DNA of 64,000 nucleotides from Gremmenia infestans (GCA_032629725.1 JAFEVB010000004.1:1674001-1738000); one strand, 5' to 3'; shown: positions 22,772-34,796, counted from the stretch's first letter. A program made the numbers and translations. Notes: a model not told the origin generated them from the letters alone.

Positions 22772-24453
22772 ATGCCTTCAGCTACAAATGGCTCTAACGG
22801 GTCCGCGCAAAAGGTCACCTTCGACACTTTCCAACATGTGATTAATGGCAAGCTGGTATCGAGTTCCCAGACCCGACATGGAATTAATCCCGCCACCAAG
22901 AAAGCGCTCCCTGATGTACCAGTTGCAACACAGCAGGATGTGGACGCAGCTGTGAAGGCAGCAAGGGACGCCTTCCCTGGGTGGTCGAAAACAAGTATCG
23001 AAGATAGACGAGCTGCATTGCTTAAATTCGCCGAAGCTTTTAAAGCCCAGTCGGAGGACTTTGGGAAGTTGTTGACAACAGAACAAGGAAAGCCTGTAGG
23101 TACTGTCGATATCTTGCCTACGGAGGATTGAGCTAATCTTGACGCAGCTTCAATTCGGTAGCTCAGAGGTTGACGCCGCGTATCATTGGTTAAATTCCAT
23201 AGCCAAGCTGGGCATACCCGAAGAGATCCTTGAGGATAATGAAGACCGCAAGGTTATTATTCGATACACTCCCCTTGGCGTCGCTGTTGCCATTGTTCCG
23301 TGGAATTTCCCTGTCCAGCTCGCCATGGGAAAGATCGTAGGAGCTCTTTTGACTGGCAATACCCTCATCTTAAAGCCATCGCCTTTCACTCCTTATTGCG
23401 GTCTCAAGATTGCGGAGCTTGCTCAGTCATACTTTCCTCCGGGGGTGTTGCAGGCTTTGAGTGGAGATGACAATCTTGGCCCATGGCTTACCGCTCATCC
23501 TGGTGTTGATAAGATCAGCTTTACTGGTTCGACTGCTACTGGAAAGAAGGTTATGGAGAGTGCTAGCAAGACGCTGAAGAGAGTTACTCTTGAACTGTAA
23601 GATTCTATACCCGTATGGTATTGCCAAGATACTGACATATTGAAGGGGAGGAAACGACGCAGCAATCGTCTGCAAGTCTGTAGACATTGAATCCGTCGCG
23701 CCCCAAATTGCGACACTAGCTTTCTTGAACTCCGGTCAGGTAAGATCATTTGATTTTGTCGCGCACACAATGCATGCTAATTTTTTTTAGATTTGTCTCT
23801 GCCTCAAACGCATTTACATCCACTCTTCAATCTACGATGAATTCCGTGATGCTATGGTTGCCCACACCAGGACCTTGAAAGTGGGCGAAGGTACCAAAGA
23901 GGGCGTGTTCCTCGGCCCCATTCAAAACTCAATGCAGTACGAGAAAGTCCAGACATTCTTCGACGACGTCGAGAAGCAAGGACACAATGTGGCGGTTGGT
24001 GGAAACTCCGCAGACTCCCATGGTTATTTCATCAACCCTACCATTATTGACAACCCGAAAGATGACTCCAAGATTGTCACCGAAGAACCATTTGGTATTT
24101 GACCTTTTTTGATTTAATCTCCACACTCTCGTTCAGCAGCATAAGCTAACACAACATCTCCAGGGCCAATTATACCTATTTTGAAATGGACGGATGAAGA
24201 AGAGGTCATTGCGCGTGCAAACAACACCAAGATGGGTCTCGGTGCCTCAGTTTGGTCATCAGACCTCACCGAAGCCGAGCGGATCGCGAAGCACCTTGAG
24301 GCTGGAAGCGTCTGGGTGAACGCACATTTGGATTTGTCGCCACTCGTCCCATTCGGAGGGCAGAAGGAGAGTGGTATTGGATGGGAATGGGGTGCTAGTG
24401 GCCTGAAGCATTTCTGCAACTCGCAGTCCCTTTTCTTTAAGAAGAAGGTTTGA
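22772..24453 (+). CDS. NAD(P)-dependent aldehyde dehydrogenase
   Basis: Five exons (22772-23095, 23148-23596, 23646-23739, 23791-24094, 24164-24453) join to about 486 residues, the normal ALDH length. Residues for catalysis are in place: the oxyanion Asn in PWNFP, the coenzyme loop FTGSTATGKKV, the general base Glu in LELGGNDA, and the nucleophile Cys in GQICLCLKRIY. EEPFGPI and the C-terminal LVPFGGQKESGIG loop are also typical. It oxidises an aldehyde to the acid; the substrate cannot be read from sequence. It should be cytosolic, as no targeting signal is evident. The neighbouring alcohol dehydrogenase could supply the aldehyde. Confidence 0.92.
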
Positions 24454-25230
24454 AGCTGCTTTTCTCTCTTTGGGAAAGGCTGACTGCTGAGACTTGTCTT
24501 TAGGTACACAAGTTGTGAGTGTATGAATGATTGTAAGCTAAGGTTGATATGCATGAAACTTGTTTTGCCAGTGTTATAACCTATTTGATTGCCTGGTCGT
24601 TGTACGTGATATAATTCTCTTCTCTTCATAACCACAATTTGACTTTGAGGCTTTCGCCATACCTTTTGTGCTATAATTGTTGGGCCTTGACTCTTCTCCC
24701 CCAGAAAGCATATTGACTCATCTTCTCTTCCTTCAATATAAGATGTAGCGCCCTTCCAATCTTCCAATGGTGATATTTTTGAAAACTACGAATTTGAGAC
24801 TTGCAACCCATGTTCTTTACAAAATAGTCGGTTGACAGGCACAAATTCGCAATGTTGGTCTTAGGACTGCTCTGGAACATACATGAATAGCCAATATCTT
24901 CGCCCCTAATGTACATAAAGAGATGTAACAATGTCCGCCATACTTAGGATAGCTTTCAATAAGCAAGCATATAACATAACCTTGAAATCCCAAGTCGAAT
25001 TTGCAAATCATGGATCAAAAAATGACTATAGGTGTTGAAGTATTAAACAACCAAAATCCACTTAGTAAGCAAAGCACGCGATCATAAATCTGAGCCCCTT
25101 GCAAACGATGCGAAAGGTGAGTCACAAATAGTCACGATTCGAAAGCTGATAAACTTTCCAACTTCACTTACTGTAGCTCTGCCTCATCGCATCTTGATTA
25201 CTTCTTAAATAGAACCACAGCCCATGCAGC
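24454..25230. other. intergenic region
   Basis: About 780 bp without a supported gene. Frames on the minus strand are short and antisense to untranslated flanks. It carries the ALDH 3' flank and the kinase promoter. Confidence 0.5.
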
Positions 25231-26643
25231 ATGTCACCACTTTCGCAATCCGAGAAAGACGAGCTAATTGCTCAAATCTCACTCTCGCTTTCGAAAACAC
25301 CTTATGCGTGTAGTTCTCTCACGCAGCTCACCAGCGGAACTACAAACTTTGTCTTCCGTGGAGTTCTTACTCAACCCGACCCCGTACTCCTACCCCTCGA
25401 TTCTCAACATGGCCGCGTCGACAATGCAGAAACAACGATAGCAACTGCAGCTAAGACCGTCATTATCAAACACTCCACCGCTTTCGCGGCGCTCAACAAG
25501 GATCTCCCAATCGACGTGTCACGCTGTGTAATATACTCACCCTTCTCATATCGCATAGAATTCTAGGTACTCGGAGTAATAGGAATCAAACGGACTGATT
25601 GATCTTGCTTGCTGACTTTATCCCTTTACGGAGTAAGTAGGTAGTCGAAGAATCCATGCTCAATGCCCTGTCTAGCTGGAACTTCCAGCACAGTACCTCT
25701 AGAATCAAAATTCCGCGTCTTCATCTCTTCATTCGGGAGACGGACGCAAATACCCAGATCCTAGAAGATATTCCCGGCGCCGTGGATCTAAGGGCCCTGC
25801 TCATCTCACCCAGCGCTGACAACGATTTTCCCCTCTCCCAATCCCGCGCGACGTCCATCGGCCGCACTCTAGGGTCCTGGCTCCGCCTATACCACACTTG
25901 GGTCTCAGGACCCCCGCAAGCTGATCTCCGTGCAGAGATTGGGTCTAACGAACCTATGCGAAAACTAAAGTATTTCATAAGTTATAACAGTTTCATCGGG
26001 GTGATTGAACAGTTTCCGGAAATAACATGCACAGAGGTTGATAAGAAGACCTTGGAAGATGTCAAGGATATGGCAACGGAAGAGTTTGAGCGAACGGCGA
26101 CGGGCGAGGAAGGTGAGGAACGGGGTATCATCCATGGTGATTTCTGGACTGGAAAGTAAGTTTGTCTTACTCTTTCCCATTTATATCTTTCGCTGCACGC
26201 GTGGTTTTAACAAAGATGAAAATACCAGCGTTCTACTTCCCGAAAAACAGCAGGCGGAAGAGGAGACTGATCTGTTTATCGTCGACTGGGAGTTCACCCA
26301 ATTCGGCCACAGAGCATATGATATCGGGCAGATGATAGGCGACCTGCTTGAGAGAAACCATTTCATGCAGGTCAACGGCACCGTCTGGGCACTTGAAGGA
26401 TTCATTGATGGCTACGGCGCTGTAAGCGAAGATATGGCGTTCCGGATCGCTGTTCATACAGGTGTGCAGTTGATTACTTGGGTTACGCGAGGTCCACCTC
26501 TTCATATGCGTCCCGCGTGGGCTACGCGGGAGAAGGTGGTAGGCATAGTGGAACTGGGCATAACGTTCATCTTGAAGGGATGGAATAAAGACAGGAAGTG
26601 GCTTAAGAGCAGTGTGCTTGTAGGCTTGGTTGCAGATAAATAG
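25231..26643 (+). CDS. APH/choline-kinase-fold phosphotransferase
   Basis: Three exons (25231-25527, 25641-26155, 26229-26643) encode about 408 residues. The first intron ends in a double TAG; the frame requires the first. The catalytic loop is IIHGDFW (the HGD of aminoglycoside phosphotransferase-fold kinases) and the metal-binding motif is IVDWEFTQFG. The N-terminal lobe has LTSGTTNFVFRG as the glycine loop and VIIKH as the nucleotide-contacting lysine. The family phosphorylates small molecules such as methylthioribose, choline or sugars. The arrangement recalls methylthioribose kinase, but the substrate is uncertain. No membrane or signal segments are present. Confidence 0.8.
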
Positions 26644-26971
26644 ATGTTGATTCAGATTGTAGCGTAGAAAATCTGGACGGGGAAAGGGGGCGGATAAGAT
26701 GACTTGAACGCCCAAAAGAAATACGTTGAAGATTTGAGCACAGAAAAGAATCAGCAAGCGTTATTAATCACTCATGCCTCACTAAAGGAACCCTTCATTC
26801 TATATAATAGGTGAAGCGCTTTTGATTGATCATGTCTAGAGCAGGGATAAAGCAAATCTGAAATCAATAACTGAAAAGTTTTCACCTCAACTGAAATTGG
26901 GGCACAAAAGTTCATTTATCACAATCTGTAGTGAATCCCAAGCCCTAAAACGCCTCATCCAATCTCGCATC
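26644..26971. other. convergent intergenic region
   Basis: The 3' flanks of the kinase and the peroxidase meet here. It is AT-rich with no other feature. Confidence 0.5.
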
Positions 26972-27964
26972 TCAAACACGATCCATAATCGGCTGTCTCT
27001 TTACCAAAGATCTCGGCACCAGCCTCGGAAGCGGCACAGCTGCCGTACAATCAATCATACCCGTGCTCCCCCCCGCAATACCCAAAAGACTCAACTTCGT
27101 CATCGCTGGGGTAAATGCGCCATTCCATTTAGCTTGAGCGCCCACGAAGCTCTGGAAAGTAGCACTAGTCTGAGGGTCGGCCGCCAGGCTCGCATCACTT
27201 GCCAATACGAACACACCGGCGGGTTTGCTGGAAGTATCAGCGTAGAAGTCTACGTCCCATTCACCGGGTGTGTCGTCCTGGGGAGCACCGGCTTGGGTCT
27301 CGTCGACGTGGAATTGCTTGCTGGAAGAGTGGGCACCGATGAGAGCGATGAGTTCATCGGCGTTGATACCCTTGTTTGCGAAGAGCGTGATGAGGTCCGC
27401 GGAAGGCGCGTTGACGTCGGGGAGTAGGCCTTCAATATTGGCGGTGCTGGAGTCGGTGCGGCCGACGAAGGTTTGGACCCTGGGGCCCAGAGGACAGCTG
27501 ACAATTGCAACCGAGGAGGCGAACTGGATCATGTCTGCTGCTGTGACGGAGGAGTCGATGGCTTGGTACTTCTTTGTCAGAGCAAGAAGTTTGGGGCCGA
27601 TGTCTTGGAGGCCATTATTTTCGGAGCGAGTGAGTTCCTCTGGAGCGAGAATGAGAGACCCGTCGCAGCCGCCGGTGACGGAAGTGTTCCAGGAGGCACA
27701 GTCATGAAATGCAGCTCGGATGGCAGCTCGAGCATCGTCGTTGCAGAGAAGATCAGTTGTATTTTGGAATGTTGCGCTAAGTTCGATGGCTACTAGAGTC
27801 CAGACAGCAGGACATAGGGCTAATTGACGAGGCTTGATAATCCCAATGTCTGGGAGGTTGCGCTTAATAGCGTCAGATGCTTTGTTGCCATAGTCCACAA
27901 AGTCGAGGGCGCTTGCCAGAGAGGCTCCTGTGGCCAGAATGATGATGCTCCTTAGCATATACAT
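26972..27964 (-). CDS. secreted class II (fungal) heme peroxidase
   Basis: A single exon of about 330 residues from the ATG at 27964. That start puts a signal peptide (MYMLRSIIILATGASLASA) at the front; an in-frame ATG 21 codons upstream would bury it, so 27964 is preferred. The distal heme pocket is RAAFHDCASWN (Arg and His), followed by GGCDGSL. The proximal His lies in IALIGAHSSSKQFHVD. GEWDVDFY and SDASLAADP are also typical. The short Asp/Glu-rich and KR-containing ends suggest processing. Class II peroxidases are ligninolytic in basidiomycetes. Ascomycete relatives use manganese or small phenols poorly defined so far. A surface-exposed catalytic tryptophan could not be assigned with confidence. 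Proteins of this type are absent from many ascomycetes. Confidence 0.85.
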   Translation of the reverse strand: MYMLRSIIILATGASLASALDFVDYGNKASDAIKRNLPDIGIIKPRQLALCPAVWTLVAIELSATFQNTTDLLCNDDARAAIRAAFHDCASWNTSVTGGCDGSLILAPEELTRSENNGLQDIGPKLLALTKKYQAIDSSVTAADMIQFASSVAIVSCPLGPRVQTFVGRTDSSTANIEGLLPDVNAPSADLITLFANKGINADELIALIGAHSSSKQFHVDETQAGAPQDDTPGEWDVDFYADTSSKPAGVFVLASDASLAADPQTSATFQSFVGAQAKWNGAFTPAMTKLSLLGIAGGSTGMIDCTAAVPLPRLVPRSLVKRQPIMDRV

Positions 27965-30900
27965 GGTTGCAGCTTTATGTTGACTAGACTTTTGAGGATA
28001 CCTGAGACAGGCAGAAAGAGAAAACAATGTTGAAATAGATGTCCTTGACCCCGAGACATTTCGTGGGAAAACAAGGCTCTTTAACTTTCAGGAGCACTAC
28101 TCTTCCTTTTGCTTTGCTTTCCAACCTGCACCTTATCATCACACCGACATGATATCGTATCGAAATCCATATTTCTAAAAACAAAATATTGCTACCGGTT
28201 CACCTGTAAGACTTCCGCTGCAAGATAGAAATAGCGTTCTCTGAGTGCTCGTCATCCGGATACGGATAAACGAGAACACGGGAAGTACTGGTCTGCAGCA
28301 AGCTTCCAGGAATATGCATCCCATTTTGAATTCAAAGATCAGTTTTCATGGTGCCATGATGGCGGCGAAACCTCTTTCGAGAATCACGAGGCATTCCCAT
28401 GCTGAAGCATATAGGTAGCTTCAGGGGACCTGACGGAGGTATTTTGGGGATGGCTTGCTAAGATGCTATAACCTTGCATGGAGGCAGCATGTTGGCGCGG
28501 TACGTATGCGGTGTCATTCTACTGAATAGAGGATTTTAGCGCGCTGCGAACTCTGCCGTCGTACTTTAGAATATATGCAGGGTTCGTTAAGCAGAGGAAT
28601 GGGAAGCTGCCCTACTCTGTAGTTATAGACCAATGTGCTTCTAAGCTGAACATCAAGACATAGCTTTTTGATTCCAGAGTATAAGGAATGCGAAAGGGTT
28701 CTTACAACCGGATGGAGAATGCTACTCAATCCATACTACCCAAGGCCCGAACGCGTTACTTCGCGCGTCTTCTTTGTAGTGCGTCTAAAAGCTTCCGGTC
28801 CTGGTACGACCTTATGGCTGAGAATTGACTTGCTGTCGTACTTGAATGATGCGGCGTTATATTGGCTTATACGGCAATCTACCAGCGGAAGAATCCCACG
28901 TGGAGTAAAAGTGGGATAATAGGTTATGACTGGGCATGCTGCCGATCAATACTTGATTTAAGATTCGAATCGCTGCCACGTACCGTAAGAGGAAAAGAAG
29001 GGCTCATGCGGCGCGAGCCGTGCAGTTGCATCGGGTAAGTAAGTTTAGAGATGCCCTGACCAAAAATTGCGTATGTTGACTCGGGGACTTTTCGTTTTTG
29101 GCATCGGAGAGTATTATACACTGCAGTATCCTCATACTACGTACGGAGGAATAGTCTCTCCCAGCTCGGGTCTGCATGCAAGAGATATATATTGGCGTTG
29201 TTGGTTACGAAAGTACAACTTATCTTTGCACCTGCTCCACAGGCGTCCATTGCGCAGTGTAAGCCACAAGCCACAGCCATTTATACAATTCGTTTGCAGA
29301 ACCGCATGGCAGGGTTGGTCTTGCATGAAATTGAAGTAAAGTCCGACGAGTGGTGATTTTATGGACACGGGATGATCGTCGGGTTGATTACTTCTGAATC
29401 AAGGTCAGCTGATTTGTACGAGATACGTATCTGGTAGGGTTACGAGTTACATACCTTGGTACCGCCCAAGAATACAGTTAGTTGCTGTAATGCATCGTCA
29501 GGTAGCATTATGAACCTTCTTTGATGATGAATTGTCGAAGGTTGATTGGAGAAGAGGCTGCCTAAACCGCCACAACATCCTCGGCGCGGCCGGTGCAACG
29601 TCGATGTACTTCGTACCACGGAAATATTCGTTCAGGCAATTATGAGCGTCGCACTGCATTTAATGCAAACGATGGGCCCCGCTCGCCTCGCATAGAAGTC
29701 CCTTGTTCGACGTAACTTCCACAACGTCTCGCTACTAAACGGAAGTATGCTTGTCTTTTCGAATGTTCTCGACTTAGATTTTATGCATGAAAGTGCCAGG
29801 AATTGAGCCATCCTTCGGTTGGTAAGGAGGTTTAGGGTTACACATACGGGTTGGAACCTTAATTCGAGCATCCGAGCCAAGTCGTGTAGTGCAAACATGC
29901 AGCAATCATGAGAGCTATGCGAAAGAGTATTGCAATAACTTGCATCTTGCATGCTAATCTTATTGAAATTTCGACTTTGGCTATGCAGGGTTTCCATAAC
30001 CCACCTCACTTGATCAGCAGGATGACTTGGATAGGCGAAAGAACGAAGAGCCCGACTTGGTTCCAGACCTTTCCAATGGCTTGCCACTTCGGCTTGAGAT
30101 CGCTGATTATTTCGCTGATTAGGCAAAGACGAGAAGAAACAGAAGGGTATGATGATACGCAAATCATGCTATATTAACGAATTGAAGATTGCCCCGTCCA
30201 GAAACGAATGCATGCAGAAAGGTGGACTGTTGTCCAGGTCTAGACCTAGATCAAAGAAGTATGCTGCTGGCTTTCACCGCACGCGAAACAGACTCCTTCA
30301 ACTTGTATTATACGGTAGGGTTGGTACTGTATGGCTTTGCGGCTGCGCAAGTCTAGAGAAGCTAAACAGAGACGATTGTAGGAATATGTCATTGAACAAA
30401 AGTGTTATTGAGGCTGAGTTTAAGCTGCGGCCTCTTGACGAGGTAGTGACGATCGCAATAGGATCGACAGGAACCCTAGGAGCGATCTGGTCAACCATGA
30501 CATAAGAACAGGGGAGAGGCTTACAAGTAAACTTACAACTAATGGTGCAAGAACAGTTGGTATTGAACGCACTTATTCAGCGACTGGAGAAAGATACTAC
30601 TCGTCGCTTTTACCCAATTCCATATTTGAGCTCCAATGCTAAAACGTAAAGAAAGGCCTTTGCCTAGCATTTCCTTTGAACTCGGAACAACTGGGCCCCG
30701 TTCCATGCTGTTAGCTGTGAATCGAAGTCGAAGTGGTCGCCATCTTCGAAAGCACTTGAGGCCGAACCTGTAGTTGAGTTTGAAGCCGAATTGACGTCTG
30801 AGTCTGAACTCGACTCGCAAAAGTCTGATTTGGCAGATCGAGAGCTAGGAGGATGAGTTGCGCAAGCGTGTCTTCAGTAGACGAGTCAACTCTTGAGATT

Positions 30901-31252
30901 GCTGAGTTGCGAGCAAATATTTGAGGTGCACCAGGTGCATGTAGAAAGGGAGAAGGGCCATAGTGGACTCTGAAGGAAGGTAGTCCATGATATTATAGCA
31001 AAGTATGCACGGAACCTCTGTTAAGAATGGACGAAGACTATGCAGTGTATCTCTCCTATGCTTCGAAGAAATTTCATTGTGATAGGCGCGCGGTGTTGCG
31101 CGTAGTAGATTTGTTGTATGATTTATAAGGAAAAGCGCGTGGGGCAAGCTGATCGACGCGACCCTTGAGATGATGAAGTAGCAAACGAAAACGAGAGCGA
31201 GCACTAAATCTGTAATTCACGTGGGAAAACTTTGATTTAACACCAACGGAGT
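27965..31252. other. gene-poor AT-rich region
   Basis: More than 3 kb with no gene I can support. Short frames exist on both strands, such as minus 29,632-30,162 and minus 30,845-31,204, but they look random and fit no family. A plus-strand stretch at about 30,686-30,853 reads as an acidic, coding-like tail ending in TGA. It has no credible upstream exon. The region may contain degraded repeats. Confidence 0.5.
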
Positions 31253-32664
31253 TTAGAGAAATGTTTCTAATGCCCGCTTTCTTTTACATCTGAAGTCCAA
31301 GTTCCCTTCAACAAGACCTTGCGGTGTTTTGAAGACAATTAATAAGACCTTGTACGCAGTGACTCAACTCACACGTTTCACGTGTGATTACATACCGGTT
31401 TTTGCCCCTCAACAAATCTTCAGGTTCTGCTAACTTTTTCATGGGGTGGTATTGAGGGTCAACCCACATGTAGATATTGTTGGGTGAGCCCAACTGGTCT
31501 TCCAGAAAGGCGAAGTCAAGCTGGGGAAAGTCCGCCATAGGCGTCCGACGTAACGTTTGCCATGCGGAGTCGTGTTCGGAAATCCCAACTTGAACCGAAT
31601 CGGAAGTCGTTGGCACGAAATCAGATGATAATGATTGGCTGGGTACCCAAATACTTGGGTCAAAAGTTGGTGATTTAGCAGTAGAAGCTATTTCGGTCGA
31701 TATGTGAGGCTCGTCAACCCTGGTGTTTTCGCCGTCGCGAAGAACGTTCATGGAGCTTTGTAGCGGCATCGATTTGAAAGTTTAGCGGATGAATGGTGTT
31801 GATCTGGGAAGATGTCCACGGGTCTGGCTTCGCTGTGATTGGGACCGAGGACGGTCATGCCATTGGAGACTATGGCGTTGTTTTCCGAGCTTTGGATTTC
31901 GCGTAAACCGACAAGTGCTGAGTCTTCAGCACTATCTTGAGAAGAGGAACCGCACTTAAATCTCTGCTTGTTCCTAGGACAAATACCAGGATCGCACTGT
32001 TGCTCGTCAATGAATTACCCCGGAAGCATTATTTGGTTCACCCGACCTTGACTTTCTGCTGCCTGTGATCATCGCAAGCATATCCTCTATTTGGTGCCAC
32101 TTTCCGTCGCTCCTCACTTCCATATCGTCGTTTCTTGCCCCTATTGAAATCTTTCGATACAGAATCCCAAGGAACGACTTTAAGACTATTACCTCCACCA
32201 TGTTGAGCATCTTGGACTTGAGGTTTGGGCCTGAGAATGTTGGTAGCACTGTCGGAGGCTGGAGTCTCCTGATATACATGCCGTAGTGTAGAGGCTTGAT
32301 TCTTAGGGGGCCCCGTGCTAGTGGAGGTTTCAGAGGCCACGGGCAACCTGGTTGATGGTATGGTCTGCAAGACCAAATCGTGATCATTGGGTGGATTCGA
32401 AGTACCTTTAGCTACTATGGCTAAAACCGAATCACGACTCTTTCTCCGTTCCTCGCGCAGGAACTTCATAGTGGCAGCCTGCATCTTCTTTTCAACACTC
32501 TTCTCTTTTGGGAAATGGTAACTCAAAGCAATCGCAAGCTCTTTGGAACTGACGGGGGGATCCCACTCGAGGGTATCGTCATCATTGAAAAATATAGTAT
32601 AATCCAAAAGTTCTGAGACCGAAGCTTCTCGTGTACCACGTGAGGATGATTCCGGAGTTGACAT
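31253..32664 (-). CDS. fungal protein with a Cys/His motif, nuclear-type; central junction uncertain
   Basis: A best model has four exons: 32664-32047, 31996-31956, 31755-31396 and 31289-31253, giving about 351 residues. Residues about 180-225 contain a basic segment (GKKRRYGSEERRKV) followed by GYACDDH and, across the first intron, CDPGICPRNK. This C-x2-H ... C-x4-C pattern recurs in uncharacterised filamentous-fungal proteins and may bind zinc. The N-terminus predicts helices, and the C-terminal part is acidic and Ser-rich, ending in KRKRALETFL. The first donor (GTCGGG) is weak. The second junction is the doubtful one. Either an intron of about 200 bp with an AAG acceptor is used, or a one-base frameshift occurs near 31,780; without it the protein would stop at 31748 (288 residues). 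A nuclear or DNA-related role is an inference from basic composition. Confidence 0.5.
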
Positions 32665-33683
32665 TCTGTTCGATTTCAAATGAAGCAGGGGAAAATTTTA
32701 TGCGGGGAGATCAGAGTTATAGATGTCAATTAGTGAGGCTGAAATCGGTGTCTCGAAGAGGCAAGAGTGCGTTGTCCGATGCTGTGGAACCAGACTTGAC
32801 CGACTCACCGACAACGAATAAGATTGCGGGTACTGTACCAAACTCGCCGCTCCACAGAGTGTGTTTCGAAACGCATATGATGAAAGGGTTTCTTGGTCGG
32901 GGGGTCTCGGAGTAATGGTTCTTCTCCGAAGTCTACCATTTTGTTTCCTACCGGCTTTCTCGCTTTAGAAGAGTTCTAGCAAGCTGAGCTGAGCTGAATG
33001 TTTAAGTCACGCCATGATTAAGAGCAGCCTGCGTTCCATGTGTAGAAAAGAGAACATGCTCCGAGCAATTGCAAATCAAGAAAATCGTAAACTGAGGCTC
33101 ACTAAACCAACAGCAGCCTCGAAGAAACAAAACCAGGGGTTCGAACACTAAGCATCCTGCAAAGCTGCAGAGCGCCTTGCTCCCAATCGTGTTTGCTGTC
33201 TAGATTTGGTCTAAATATACCAGAAGGTGCATGGAACATTCCGAAAAACCGTAGCGGCAGAAGAGAAGGCGCAGACTAAAATAAGCAAACACTTCTTTAT
33301 TTAAGAGAAGTCGGAATATACAGAAACTGCTGCTGCATTTCAATCGATGTGTGAAACAGGAAAACAGAACAGTCGCTCCAGCTTTTCAAATGAAGATGTG
33401 CACATGTCTTCGAGCATCGTTCATATGATAACTAAAGCAGGGCGCGAGAAAGACCAGCTCACTTGGCACGAATGGGTAAGGTCCGAAGACTTATAGCACG
33501 GTTTCCAATTAACCAAAAAAAATTATATACATGCCCTGCGTCTCATTCGCTTTCCAATCTCAATAATCAATCCACCCCAAGCTATGTATGCATGCACGCG
33601 GCCTAAAACAATTGAGAAACGCCACCCCCAACACAAAGAGTACAGAAGCAATGCAATTAAGAACCTCCTATGCTATACGTAAC
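32665..33683. other. intergenic region
   Basis: About 1 kb holding the promoter of the Cys/His-motif gene and the 3' flank of the CSI2-like gene. A 95-codon plus-strand frame at 32,631-32,915 overlaps the start of the minus-strand gene and has no recognisable content. Nothing else is visible. Confidence 0.5.
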
Positions 33684-34796
33684 TTAAAACCGATTCCCAC
33701 TATCTCTCCTCCGCTCACCCTGATGCCCCGGAACAGGTGGCCCTCCCTCACCATCAAATAAGTCCTCCAAAAACGCACTCGGGGCCCTCTGCTCGCCCCC
33801 ATAGCCCGAATTCAAATTCAGCGTGCTCGAACTTGCCATATGTCTGCTATCCCTCAAAGACGGACTATCAGGGGGACTGGGTCCTATGCTCCGTGTACGA
33901 GTATAGCCACCAGTTTGTGGACCGAGATTGGAGAGTGAGATACCGGGTCCTCCACCTCCGCCGCCGAGCGAGACGTGAGATGGTGTCTGTGCAGCGCCTG
34001 CTGCGTAGTAGCCTGCGGGAAGATAGGTGGAGGCTCTGTTGCCCGGGGTGCTGTGCGCAGCGCCCGCGGTGGGGGAGAAGAATAGGGAGGTGCTACTTGC
34101 GCCGTGCGGTGCTGTGGGTGTTTTGGTATCCCTCTTCCCCCTTTTACCACCACCCCCAATGCCGGAAAGCGAGAGAGTAGAATCGCGGTCGTGGTAGTTT
34201 TTGTAGACGCCAGGAACGGGAGCTTGGAACAGAGCTTTCGTGTCGGACATATTCTGCTGTAGGGAAGCGCGCTTAACGGAGCGATGCAGAGACCAGGCTA
34301 CGAGGCCACGCCAGAGCAACACGGATATGGCCATGAAGCCGAGGATGGCACCGACGGCGATGAAGACAGTGCCTTCGGGGAGAGAGGAGGTTTGCATATA
34401 GGGCGCATTGGCAGTTGGTGGGACGGAGGGCGCGACGATCTTGTACTGGCCGGAGAGGGTGGGGAGACCTGAGGGGAGGGCGCCGCCGTCTGTGGAGGTG
34501 CTATCACCGGTGATCGATGGTATTGAACCAGTTGCGGTGTCTGAATCCGTTGAACCACCTGTAATAACTGCGGTCGTGGGTTGTGAGGTAGATCCCCCAG
34601 TTGTCGCATCTGTCGTCGCCGCACTGCCTGTAGCAGTCCCAGTATTCGATGCCGTGTCCGCAGTAGTTGAATCTGCAGTTGTTGCTAAGGCAGATGAGAG
34701 GTTTGGCAGTGCTGAAGTATCTGCTAATATCCCTACGGACAGGAATGAAATGGTAACGGCTGCTGAGAGCAGCGGTGTTCTTTGTAAAAGCTTCAT
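33684..34796 (-). CDS. CSI2-like Ser/Thr-rich single-pass membrane protein
   Basis: A single exon of 370 residues. Residues 1-25 form a signal peptide. A Ser/Thr-rich lumenal or external segment (about 26-115, many TAT/STS words) is likely O-mannosylated. APSVPPTANAP and LPEGTVF precede one membrane helix at about 144-165 (AVGAILGFMAISVLLW). The cytosolic part is Ser/Gly-rich with basic patches (KRGKRDTK). The layout and the conserved juxtamembrane block fit yeast CSI2-like proteins. CSI2 has been linked to chitin synthase 3 function and the vacuole. That role is known only by loose genetic evidence, so I claim only membership. A fungal surface or vacuolar sensor is another option. Confidence 0.65.
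   Translation of the reverse strand: MKLLQRTPLLSAAVTISFLSVGILADTSALPNLSSALATTADSTTADTASNTGTATGSAATTDATTGGSTSQPTTAVITGGSTDSDTATGSIPSITGDSTSTDGGALPSGLPTLSGQYKIVAPSVPPTANAPYMQTSSLPEGTVFIAVGAILGFMAISVLLWRGLVAWSLHRSVKRASLQQNMSDTKALFQAPVPGVYKNYHDRDSTLSLSGIGGGGKRGKRDTKTPTAPHGASSTSLFFSPTAGAAHSTPGNRASTYLPAGYYAAGAAQTPSHVSLGGGGGGPGISLSNLGPQTGGYTRTRSIGPSPPDSPSLRDSRHMASSSTLNLNSGYGGEQRAPSAFLEDLFDGEGGPPVPGHQGERRRDSGNRF

Noticed and set aside
29632..30162. Minus-strand 176-codon frame
   Set aside because: Random composition, no signal, domain or splice partner; length alone is not enough in this gene-poor region.
33125..33160. GGGGTTCGAAC, reminiscent of a tRNA T-loop
   Set aside because: No matching A box, anticodon arm or acceptor pairing could be found around it.
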